Below are positions 5,982 to 13,278 of a stretch of 53,337 nucleotides of DNA, one piece after another; position 1 is the first letter of the stretch; every line of letters begins with the position of its first letter. The notes beneath the pieces were generated by a model that saw nothing but the letters and a program-made list of their open reading frames with translations, was not told the origin of the DNA and ran no database searches. This DNA is from a bacterium. GTDB taxonomy: Bacteria; Bacillota; Clostridia; Lachnospirales; Lachnospiraceae. Location of the stretch: positions 1 through 53,337 of the forward strand of contig JAQYCU010000029.1 of assembly GCA_028724545.1 (NCBI GenBank), in the 5' to 3' direction. The position numbers and the translations under genes were made by a program.

Positions 5982-6931
5982 ACGCAAAAATAACTTCCTG
6001 CAACGTGCAACTTTTTCCTTTTATAGCGATACAGTTCGTCCACTGTGACAAACTGATATCCCTTTTTCTTCAGACCTTTTAGCATCCTTAATGCAGCATT
6101 GGCCGTAGCATCGTGGATATCGTGCATTAATACAATCGAACCGTCCTTTGCATTTCGCATAATGCAGCGATAGGTGCTGTTGGCATTGCGTGTTTTCCAG
6201 TCTAGGGTGTCAACGCTCCACATAATATTAGGTTTTGCCGAAATTTTTCGTGTTACAGCTGACATAGCACCATAAGGAGGACGAAACAGTGTCGGTTTTA
6301 CGCCAAGCAGTTTTTGAAGCCGACGGTCTGTTGTTCGGATTTCCCTTCTGACCTCGGCTGAAGTAATCCGTGTCAGATTCTTATGACTCTGTGTGTGGTT
6401 GGCAATTTCATTGCCATAGTCAAAAGACTGCTTCAGAATTTTTCGGTTTTTGGCAGAAGCCGTATTGCTTCCGACAGTGAAAAAAGTTGCAACGGCTTTC
6501 TCCTGCTTTAATGCTCGTAAGATTTTTCTGGTGCTGCTGTAACGGGGACCATCATCATAAGTCAGGGCAATCATTTTTTTCTTCGGATTAATTTTTGGAA
6601 GAATCGTCAGTGTGATGCCACCCTTCGCGTTGCCACACGCTGCGACAATCCGTACCGTTTTTCCGATGCCTGCTCTTTTTGCACGGACAATCCCTTTTTT
6701 AGAAACGATTGCATATTTTTCATTTCGGGATACCCACCGAATCGGCTTTTCCTTCGTGCCGGTTACTTTTGCGCGCAATGCGAAATCTGTTCCGACGCGA
6801 ACCGGTGCCGTAGCCTCTTTTCTGGTAACCGTCACTTTCGTTGCTGCGGATGTTTTACTTCCAGAGCAGCAAAAGAGCATTTCGATGCTAAAAAATAATA
6901 TAAATAATTTAAGAATCTTTTTCATAATCAT
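5975..6931 (-). CDS. Secreted polysaccharide deacetylase with N-terminal Ig-like domain
   Basis: A carbohydrate esterase 4 (NodB-homology) protein. After the N-terminal hydrophobic segment (MIMKKILKLFILFF) come a BIG2-like Ig domain (about residues 30-115) and the NodB domain (about 120-318). The catalytic/metal motifs are present: TYDDGP, the zinc histidines in NHTQSH, RPPYG, and LMHD near the end. The family removes N-acetyl groups from peptidoglycan or other cell-surface glycans. ATG 6929-6931 has GGAGG five bases upstream; the next ATG (6923-6925) is possible and a longer upstream frame is unlikely. The FCC at the end of the hydrophobic stretch is a poor lipobox, so secretion versus lipid anchoring is open. 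The stop overlaps the tail of the small-RNA terminator. Confidence 0.85.
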   Translation of the reverse strand: MIMKKILKLFILFFSIEMLFCCSGSKTSAATKVTVTRKEATAPVRVGTDFALRAKVTGTKEKPIRWVSRNEKYAIVSKKGIVRAKRAGIGKTVRIVAACGNAKGGITLTILPKINPKKKMIALTYDDGPRYSSTRKILRALKQEKAVATFFTVGSNTASAKNRKILKQSFDYGNEIANHTQSHKNLTRITSAEVRREIRTTDRRLQKLLGVKPTLFRPPYGAMSAVTRKISAKPNIMWSVDTLDWKTRNANSTYRCIMRNAKDGSIVLMHDIHDATANAALRMLKGLKKKGYQFVTVDELYRYKRKKLHVAGSYFCVK

Positions 6932-7038
6932 TATGTCCTCCGATATCATTTGTATCGGCATTTCTGCCGTTAACATATTCTTACAAATTATATATCGGCT
7001 CTGAAAGAAAAGCAACACGGCAAAGGCTGATTCTTTTT

Positions 7039-8511
7039 TTACTTCCCTTTTGCAGTTATTTTATGTCTGGTAAAGAGTTCTTTCCAGATGGCCGGGTGGA
7101 ACAAAATCAGCAGTGGGAACAGTTCCAGCCTTCCGGCAATCATATCAAACATCAGCACATATTTGGATATGCCACTAAATGCACCGAAATTCTGCGTCGG
7201 CCCAACACCTTCCAGTCCCGGTCCCATATTATTAATCGTAGCAAGGACAGCCGTAAAGTTTGTCACAAGGTCCTTGCCGTCAAACGAAATGACAAAAACG
7301 GAAACGGCAAAGACAATCATAAATGTGACGAAATAAACATTTGTCGCACGGACAACATCATGTTCTACCGGCTTTCCGTCGATTTTGATTTTCTGAATAC
7401 TCTTTGGATGGATATAAGAAGTCAGTTCCTTTTTAATCGTTTTGACTAAAATAATGATACGGGAAACCTTGATACCACCACCTGTACTGCCGGCACACGC
7501 CCCGACAAACATCAGCAGCACCAGAACGGTTTTTGCCGTTTGTGACCAAAGGTTAAAATCCACGGTAGAGTAACCGGTGGAAGTAATCAGCGTAGCCACC
7601 TGGAAAGATGCGTGACGCAAGGCATCCAGGGCAGAATTGGTTGTATTTACAATATTAAGGAAAATGATTCCGACGGCCAATATAATAATGATGAAATAAG
7701 TGCGCACTTCTTCCATGCTGAGTGCTTTTTTCCATTTGCGATAAATGATGTAGTAGTAAGCGTTAAAATTCACGCCGAATAAAATCATAAATATGGCAAC
7801 AACCCACTGGACATAAGGAGAATATCCACCAATGCTGCTGTTGACAATGCCGAAACCACCGGTACCTGCCGTACCGAAAGAAATGGTCAGGGATTCAAAG
7901 AGATTCATGCCACCGGCGAGCAGAAACAGAATCTCGATAATGGTCATTCCAAGATATATCAGGTAAAGAAGACGTGCTGTACTTTTTGACTTGGGAACCA
8001 GTTTTCCAACAGATGGTCCGGGACTTTCTGCACGCATCAGGTTAATCTGCGAGCCACCACTAAGTGGGACGATGGCAAGCAAAAAGACGAGAACACCCAT
8101 ACCACCAATCCAGTGTGTAAAACTGCGCCAAAAAAGGTTGCAGTAAGACAGTGCTTCTACGTCGCTCAGAATGGATGCACCGGTTGTCGTAAAACCGGAA
8201 ATCGTTTCAAACAAAGCGTTTGTAAAGCTTGGAATTTCGCCACTAAGCCAAAAAGGAAGGGCACCAAACAGACTCATCACAATCCAGCTCAGGGCAGTTG
8301 CAACGCTGCCTTCTTTTAAATAGAAAACAAAGCTCTGAGGTTTTTTCAAAGTCAGAAGTATTCCCAGAATGCCACAAAGAATGGCTGTCAGCAAATGGTA
8401 CCAGCCGGCCTGTTCGTGGTAAATCAGTGCCACCAGACAGGATGGCAGCAGCAGGATAGATTCAATTTTTAGTACATATCCTAAAATGTATCGGATTACA
8501 GAACGATTCAT
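7039..8511 (-). CDS. trkH: TrkH/KtrB-type potassium uptake channel subunit
   Basis: A 490-residue membrane protein with four M1-P-M2 repeats typical of the Trk/Ktr family. The selectivity-filter segments are readable: FTTTGASIL, GTAGTGGFG, TSTGYSTVD and NNMGPGLEG, each supplying the filter Gly. It imports K+ with its cytosolic gating partner TrkA, encoded immediately upstream on the same strand (35 bp gap), so the two form an operon trkA-trkH. ATTATGAATCG start is preceded by GGAGGCG. The length is normal for the family. Nothing is missing. Confidence 0.95.
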   Translation of the reverse strand: MNRSVIRYILGYVLKIESILLLPSCLVALIYHEQAGWYHLLTAILCGILGILLTLKKPQSFVFYLKEGSVATALSWIVMSLFGALPFWLSGEIPSFTNALFETISGFTTTGASILSDVEALSYCNLFWRSFTHWIGGMGVLVFLLAIVPLSGGSQINLMRAESPGPSVGKLVPKSKSTARLLYLIYLGMTIIEILFLLAGGMNLFESLTISFGTAGTGGFGIVNSSIGGYSPYVQWVVAIFMILFGVNFNAYYYIIYRKWKKALSMEEVRTYFIIIILAVGIIFLNIVNTTNSALDALRHASFQVATLITSTGYSTVDFNLWSQTAKTVLVLLMFVGACAGSTGGGIKVSRIIILVKTIKKELTSYIHPKSIQKIKIDGKPVEHDVVRATNVYFVTFMIVFAVSVFVISFDGKDLVTNFTAVLATINNMGPGLEGVGPTQNFGAFSGISKYVLMFDMIAGRLELFPLLILFHPAIWKELFTRHKITAKGK

Positions 8512-8546
8512 AATACGCCTCCTAAAAGTATCGGATGATACGATTT

Positions 8547-9938
8547 CTATAATAAAATGTCCTGAATTTCATCAAAACCGGTATGTGTTGTTACAATAAC
8601 AACGGTATCGCCCACCATAATGCAGTCGGTTCCGGACGGAATGATAACTTTTCCGTTTCGGTGAATACAGCATATCAGAAGGTTTTTCTTTAAGTTCATA
8701 TTCATAAGAGGAAGATTTGTCACCTCGGACTCTTTTTCTACAAGAAATTCAATCGCTTCCACACGGGAATCAAACATATGGTGTAAGGTTTCAATATTGC
8801 TGTTCATCGATGCTTTCTTTGCACGCACATACGCAATAATGGCTTCTGCCGTAATATATTTCGGATAAACGACACTGCCCAAATCCAGATGACTGATAAC
8901 GCTTTTGAAGTTAATTCTGTTGATTTTTGTAATTATTTTTGCGTTGGAAACTTCCCGTGCGTAGAGTGTCAAAAGAATATTTTCCTCATCAATTCCGGTC
9001 AGTGGAACAAAAGATTCTACATATTCTATGCCCTCTTCCTTCAGAAGTTCTTCGTTTGTGCCGTCGCCATTAATGATGATGGCTTTTGGCAGCAGTGTGC
9101 TGAGTTCTTCGCAGCGCGCTCTGTCACTTTCGATAATTTTAACGGAAATTCCCATATCAATAAGGCGTTTGGCAAGATAATAGGCAGCTTTTCCACCACC
9201 GATAATCATAGTGTCGCGCACCTGTTTTGTGTGAAAACCGATTTTTGTCAGAAAACTGCGTGTATCTTCGCGTGAGGCAATCAGGGAAACGACATCTCCG
9301 GCAGCAAATTGAAAATCACCGGCTGGAATCGTAACATTGCCATCACGTTCTACGGCTGAGAACAAAACATTTCCTGCAAAAGCTTCTTTGCCGAGCGTGG
9401 CAATGGTCTTCCCTGTCAGAATGTTGTCTTCAGGAAGTTTGAATTTGACTAATTCAGCCTGTCCACGAGCAAAAGAGTTTACTTCCAAAGCTGTCGGAAG
9501 GCAAAGAACACGGGTAATCTCTCTGGCAGCTTCCAGTTCAGGATTGATAATCAGGGCAAGACCTAATTTCTCGCGAAGATAAGCAGCCTCTTCGCTATAA
9601 TCCGGGGTACGGACACGGGCAATTGCTGCGCAGTCACCAACACGTTTTGCTACGGTACAGCAGAGCAGATTGAGCTCATCCGAGTCTGTAACGGCAATCA
9701 GAAGGTCGGCATCTTCAATGCCTGCCTCCATTTGTACTTTATAACTTGCGCCATTACCGACTAAGCCCATAACATCATATGTACCGGCAAGTGCCTGTAT
9801 TTTCTGGGCGTTTTTGTCAACCAGGGTAATATCGTGTCCTTCTTTTGACAGTTGTTCGGTCAGCGTGGCACCGACTTTTCCACAACCAACGATAATAATA
9901 TTTAATCCCTCTTTTTTATGGGATTCTGTTCCAAACAT
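8547..9938 (-). CDS. trkA: Trk potassium transporter peripheral subunit TrkA
   Basis: 463 residues built as a duplicated RCK module: RCK-N (about 15-135) with the Rossmann motif IIIVGCGKVGATL, RCK-C (about 150-230), a second RCK-N (about 240-360) with IIGGGKAAYYLA, and a second RCK-C to the end. RCK-N binds NAD(H) or ATP and gates the TrkH channel from the cytosolic face; RCK-C often binds a small ligand such as c-di-AMP in Firmicutes, though this cannot be judged here. GAGGAGGAAATGAA precedes the ATG. It is the first gene of trkA-trkH. An 18-bp palindrome lies 69 bp upstream. Confidence 0.95.
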   Translation of the reverse strand: MFGTESHKKEGLNIIIVGCGKVGATLTEQLSKEGHDITLVDKNAQKIQALAGTYDVMGLVGNGASYKVQMEAGIEDADLLIAVTDSDELNLLCCTVAKRVGDCAAIARVRTPDYSEEAAYLREKLGLALIINPELEAAREITRVLCLPTALEVNSFARGQAELVKFKLPEDNILTGKTIATLGKEAFAGNVLFSAVERDGNVTIPAGDFQFAAGDVVSLIASREDTRSFLTKIGFHTKQVRDTMIIGGGKAAYYLAKRLIDMGISVKIIESDRARCEELSTLLPKAIIINGDGTNEELLKEEGIEYVESFVPLTGIDEENILLTLYAREVSNAKIITKINRINFKSVISHLDLGSVVYPKYITAEAIIAYVRAKKASMNSNIETLHHMFDSRVEAIEFLVEKESEVTNLPLMNMNLKKNLLICCIHRNGKVIIPSGTDCIMVGDTVVIVTTHTGFDEIQDILL

Positions 9939-9969
9939 TTCATTTCCTCCTCAATAAAGCTGCACTGTT

Positions 9970-10024
9970 ATTATATGTTAAAAAAACATAAAGAAAATAG
10001 TTTTGACATAAAGATTTCTTTATG
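9970..10024 (-). promoter_or_regulatory. trkA upstream region with palindrome and -10 box
   Basis: A perfect palindrome CATAAAGA-TT-TCTTTATG at 10007-10024 is a plausible operator. A TATAAT (-10) is read on the minus strand at 9975-9970, 31 bp from the trkA start; no good -35 is seen. The rest of the gap to the tRNA terminator shows nothing further. Confidence 0.35.
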
Positions 10025-10112
10025 CACACATCATATATTAGCACTATCTTGGAAGAAATGCTATGATTATTTGTGGAGATAGGAAGAATTATTATGAGGA
10101 TTTGTGGAAAAA

Positions 10113-10150
10113 GAAAAAACCCCTATAGTAATCTGTGAAAACTATAGAGG
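10113..10150 (-). terminator. Terminator downstream of tRNA-Pro
   Basis: On the minus strand a stem of ACTATAGG with its complement (10141-10150 and 10122-10129) is followed by GGGTTTTTTC. It lies 57 bp past the tRNA 3' end. Confidence 0.75.
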
Positions 10151-10206
10151 CTGCCCCTGCCAAGGATTTATATTTTTGAAAACAACAGAATGAAATCCTT
10201 GTGCAG

Positions 10207-10281
10207 TCGGGGTAACAGGATTCGAACCTGCGACCTCGTCGTCCCGAACGACGCGCTCTAGCCAAACTGAGCCATACCCCG
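10207..10281 (-). tRNA. tRNA-Pro (anticodon CGG)
   Basis: The minus strand folds as a complete cloverleaf. The acceptor CGGGGTA (10281-10275) pairs with TACCCCG (10214-10208) and the discriminator is A. The D arm is present, the anticodon stem CGTCG/CGACG holds loop TTCGGGA with anticodon CGG (codon CCG), and GGTTCGAATCC gives the T arm. CCA is not encoded. Confidence 0.95.
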
Positions 10282-10357
10282 AAACACAAATATCATTGTA
10301 ACGCATTTGGGGAGAAATAGCAATGGCTAATTTTGTGGCACTTTCTTTTAAAAGGGC

Positions 10358-10466
10358 ATGTGATAAAACAGGTTTCCTACAGCAGCACGCTCTCGCTTTG
10401 TTGCATTTTAGGAAATGCTGTTTATTTGCGTAGTTTGTGCAGCGAAAGCGTGCCATTGCTAGAAGG
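10358..10466. repeat. Dispersed repeat, copy related to 35216-35338
   Basis: 10375-10398 (starting TCCTACAGCAGCACGCTCTC) is a perfect 24-bp inverted match to 35222-35245 and 35284-35307. Likeness extends left over TGTGATAA (10359-10366). A degenerate inverted partner (AGCGAAAGCGTGCCATTGCT, 10441-10460) follows, so the stretch can form an imperfect hairpin. No gene is seen between 10282 and 10612 other than this repeat and the bioY control region. Confidence 0.7.
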
Positions 10467-10557
10467 GGGAGTTTGTGCTGTCAGGTACATAGCCTTGTTC
10501 TGGAAAAATACCAGTTGACAATCTGCTGCATATCATTTATTCTTTTATAGATATATC

Positions 10558-10584
10558 GTCAACCACATTTACAAAAGGGTTGAC
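10558..10584 (+). promoter_or_regulatory. BirA-like biotin operator upstream of bioY
   Basis: A perfect inverted repeat GTCAACC (10558-10564), 13-nt spacer, GGTTGAC (10578-10584). The BirA operator of Firmicutes has the form GTnAACC, about 14-16 nt, GGTTnAC, so the half-sites fit and the spacing is slightly short. It lies 28 bp before the bioY start, downstream of a TTGACA at 10515-10520. Confidence 0.6.
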
Positions 10585-10612
10585 AAACCACGACACATAG
10601 AAAGGATATCGT

Positions 10613-11152
10613 ATGAACAAACATTTTACGACTCATTCGCTGGTTATCATGGCACTATTTGCTGCCATTTTAAGTATTTCTGCCTATATCAGCATTCCAC
10701 TTCCGGCAGGTTCGCATCTCACATTGCTGAATTTTATGGTTGTGCTGATTGCTTTGATTTTCCCTGTGCGGCAGGCGTTTCTGATTACGCTGGTATGGCT
10801 TTTGCTGGGGGCAGCAGGTGTGCCTGTATACATCGCCGGGGCAGCAGGCATCGGATATTTGCTGAGTGGCTGGGGTGGATATACTTTTTCGTTTTTAGTG
10901 ATTTCGCTAGTCATTCCTTTGCTGCGTCGGAAAAAATACAGCCGTTTTTATTATACCTGCCTTGCTGTTCTTGCTGTTGTGCTAATTGATGTGCTGGGCG
11001 CAGGCTGGTTAATGTTTATTACAAAAATTTCGCTCAGACAGGCATTTCTGACGGGCGTTCTGACTTTTCTGCCACTGGATTTGCTGAAAGCCGTTGCTGC
11101 TGCGCAAATAGCACCACAGTTTCGCAGAATTGTGGAAAATGATAATTTATAA
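10613..11152 (+). CDS. bioY: BioY biotin transporter (ECF substrate-binding component)
   Basis: 179 residues with about six membrane helices. The BioY signatures SIPLPAGSHLTLLNFMVVLIA and GAAGVPVYIAG are seen, and the charged C-terminus is cytosolic. BioY binds biotin within the membrane and works alone or with the ECF module (EcfT plus two ATPases), which is not encoded nearby. AAAGGATATCGT precedes the ATG. A BirA-type inverted repeat sits 28 bp upstream, so transcription is probably repressed when biotin is plentiful. The gene appears to be monocistronic: the next gene has its own promoter. Confidence 0.88.
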   Translation: MNKHFTTHSLVIMALFAAILSISAYISIPLPAGSHLTLLNFMVVLIALIFPVRQAFLITLVWLLLGAAGVPVYIAGAAGIGYLLSGWGGYTFSFLVISLVIPLLRRKKYSRFYYTCLAVLAVVLIDVLGAGWLMFITKISLRQAFLTGVLTFLPLDLLKAVAAAQIAPQFRRIVENDNL

Positions 11153-11160
11153 AATAGGAC

Positions 11161-11189
11161 TTTACAACGAACATATGTTCTGATATAAT
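11161..11189 (+). promoter_or_regulatory. SOS-controlled promoter with LexA box
   Basis: TTTACA (11161-11166), 17-nt spacer, TATAAT (11184-11189). The spacer contains CGAACATATGTTCT (11168-11181), matching 13 of 14 positions of the Firmicutes LexA/DinR box CGAACRNRYGTTYG. LexA would cover the promoter until DNA damage. Confidence 0.85.
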
Positions 11190-11256
11190 AAAAGCATATT
11201 ACCATATTATTGTAGTAAAAATACGAATATTCCGAAAAAGCAGAGGAGGGGTGGCT

Positions 11257-12501
11257 ATGGCAGAAAAAGTGATTTATCATATTGATGTAAATTCTGCCTT
11301 TCTGTCCTGGCAGGCCTGCCATCAGTTGCAAAACAACCCGGATGCCACAGATTTGCGTACCATTCCCTCTGTTATTGGTGGCAGCGAAGAGTCGCGTCAC
11401 GGCATTGTTCTTGCAAAGTCAGTTCCTGCTAAGGCATACCACATACAGACAGGCGAGCCGCTTGTCAGCGCACGGAAGAAATGTCCGGGACTGACAGTGG
11501 CATCTCCAAATTTTCCTGTTTATGTAGAATATTCCAATGCCTTTATTGCTACATTAAAGAAACATTCGCCGATAGTAGAGCAATATAGCATTGACGAAGC
11601 ATTTTGCGATATGACTGGTATGGAAATTTTGCACGGGGACCCGGTGGTATTTGCGCGCAAACTTGCTGATGAGATTCGCGATACACTTGGTTTTACCGTA
11701 AATGTAGGTGTTTCCAATAACAAATTACTGGCAAAGATGGCATCGGATTTTACAAAACCGGACCGTGTTCACACGTTGTTTCCAGAGGAAATTCCTGACA
11801 AACTTTGGGTTCTTCCGATTGAAGACCTTTTTTATGTCGGAAAATCTTCTGCAAAGAAACTTCGTACTCTCGGCATTAAAACAATCGGTGACCTGGCACA
11901 TAGTGATGTTAATATTATCAAATCACATTTGAAAAAGCATGGGGAAGTAATCTGGAACTATGCTAACGGCATTGATACTGATATACTAAAAGAACGTCCC
12001 GAAGCGAATAAAGGTTATGGGAACTCTGTCACGACGCATTTTGATGTGACAGACCGGGATACGGCGCATAAAATTATTTTATCGCTTTGCGAAACAGTAG
12101 GGGCACGCCTTCGTGCCGACCACGCTTATATCAGTGTTGTTTCTGTTTCGATAGTAACACACGAATTTCAGCATATGTCACGGCAGACCACACTTTCTTC
12201 GAGCACAGATATTACAGAAGAGATTTATGAAACTGCCCTGAAGTTGTTTGATGACTTGTGGGACAAGACGCCACTCCGTCTTCTGGGGGTCAGCACCAGC
12301 CACGCCAGTTCTGAAAAGTACGAGCAGTATAATTTGTTTGATATGGATAAATACGAAAAATTGTCGAAACTAAATACGGCTATTGACTCCATTCGTGACA
12401 GATACGGCGAAGATTCGGTGAAACGCGCCTGCTTTATCAACTCGGACACTTCGCATATGACAGGTGGCTTGCACAAAGCCAAGAGAGAGCAAAATAAGTA
12501 A
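11257..12501 (+). CDS. Y-family DNA polymerase (UmuC/DinB type), SOS-controlled
   Basis: A translesion polymerase of 414 residues. The catalytic acidic residues are visible in HIDVNSAF (D10) and YSIDEAF (D113, E114). The fingers/palm, thumb with helix-hairpin-helix (VLPIEDLFYVGKSSAKKLRTLGI) and the little-finger domain follow in order. I start at ATG 11257 since AGAGGAGG precedes it; a GTG two codons earlier is possible. The LexA box in its promoter shows induction by DNA damage. Lachnospiraceae often carry more than one Y-family polymerase; I do not assign dinB or umuC. The C-terminus has no obvious beta-clamp motif beyond QYNLFDMD, which is a plausible one. Confidence 0.9.
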   Translation: MAEKVIYHIDVNSAFLSWQACHQLQNNPDATDLRTIPSVIGGSEESRHGIVLAKSVPAKAYHIQTGEPLVSARKKCPGLTVASPNFPVYVEYSNAFIATLKKHSPIVEQYSIDEAFCDMTGMEILHGDPVVFARKLADEIRDTLGFTVNVGVSNNKLLAKMASDFTKPDRVHTLFPEEIPDKLWVLPIEDLFYVGKSSAKKLRTLGIKTIGDLAHSDVNIIKSHLKKHGEVIWNYANGIDTDILKERPEANKGYGNSVTTHFDVTDRDTAHKIILSLCETVGARLRADHAYISVVSVSIVTHEFQHMSRQTTLSSSTDITEEIYETALKLFDDLWDKTPLRLLGVSTSHASSEKYEQYNLFDMDKYEKLSKLNTAIDSIRDRYGEDSVKRACFINSDTSHMTGGLHKAKREQNK

Positions 12502-12513
12502 AAATATAAGGGC

Positions 12514-12652
12514 AATAAGAAATAAAAAATAGATAATGATGTAGAAAGCAATAGGGAATAAAATAAGTAATGATATAAAAAGTAATAAGAAATAAAAATA
12601 GATAATGATACAGAAAGCAATAGGGAGTAAAATAGATAATGACACGGTAAAA
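12514..12652 (+). repeat. 70-bp tandem duplication in the intergenic gap
   Basis: Two imperfect copies start at 12514 and 12584 with AATAAGAAATAAAA; ATAGATAATGAT and AGAAAGCAATAGGGA recur in both. It is AT-rich with no promoter I can assign, and it fills the gap between the polymerase and the Mrr-like gene. Confidence 0.75.
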
Positions 12653-12666
12653 TACGAGGAGATTCT

Positions 12667-13263
12667 ATGATGAAAGGTTTGACAAAGGAAAATTTCATAA
12701 TAAAACAACGCCACACTACGGCAAAAATCGTTGCCTATATTTTAGCTATTTTTGCCAGCCTTTGGCTGTTGATTTTCATTTTGTCCGGCAGCAAAAGTGC
12801 GCAGCCTTCTTTTATGGTTACGGTTATCGGTATATGGTTTCTGTTTCTGGTCTTTTGCAGTTACAAAATTTATCGGGCCAGACAATATCGCAGCGTGTTT
12901 CGGAAAGGAACACTATCGGTAGGAGAACTGGACGATATGGATGGCATTGATTTTGAAGAACTTGCCTGTGAGATTTTAGTTGCAAATGGTTTTGAACTTG
13001 CCGAAAACACGCCAGCCACCGGAGATTTCGGGGTGGATATCCTGGCAATCAAAGATGGTATGACATATGCTATTCAGTGCAAGCGTTACCATGAACCGAT
13101 AGGGATAGAAGCTGTCCAGCAGGTTTTTGCAGGAAGGGCCTATTATGAGTGTCACGTTGCTGTTGTGTTAGGCAACCAGCCTTTTACCCAGCCGGCACAG
13201 AAACTTGCCGACAAACTGGGTGTTGTACTGTGGGACAGGGAAACACTGCGTGAATTGCTCTAA
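12667..13263 (+). CDS. Membrane-anchored Mrr-like restriction endonuclease domain protein
   Basis: 198 residues. Two membrane helices (about 20-40 and 45-65) are followed by a PD-(D/E)xK nuclease domain of the Mrr_cat type (about 85-198). FEELACEILVANGFE, the catalytic GDFGVDILA (Asp near 122) and AIQCKRY (Q-x-K near 138-140) are present, and a conserved Gln-rich helix follows. Mrr-like domains cleave DNA; membrane-tethered forms are common but poorly characterised. GAGGAGATTCT precedes the start. The helicase-nuclease gene begins 16 bp after its stop, so the two are probably cotranscribed and may act together in DNA repair or defence. Confidence 0.82.
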   Translation: MMKGLTKENFIIKQRHTTAKIVAYILAIFASLWLLIFILSGSKSAQPSFMVTVIGIWFLFLVFCSYKIYRARQYRSVFRKGTLSVGELDDMDGIDFEELACEILVANGFELAENTPATGDFGVDILAIKDGMTYAIQCKRYHEPIGIEAVQQVFAGRAYYECHVAVVLGNQPFTQPAQKLADKLGVVLWDRETLRELL

Positions 13264-13278
13264 AAGAGGAGGATTTTT

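Noticed and set aside
6944..6960. Sigma-28-like -10 (GCCGATAC) upstream of the secreted deacetylase
   Set aside because: No TAAA-type -35 lies at 14-16 nt, so it is probably chance.
10092..10456. Open frames over the tRNA region
   Set aside because: They overlap tRNA-Pro and its terminator and have no ribosome binding sites.
12225..12716. Long hydrophobic minus-strand frames opposite the polymerase gene and its repeat gap
   Set aside because: Shadow frames created by AT-rich repeats; no ribosome binding site and no family likeness.
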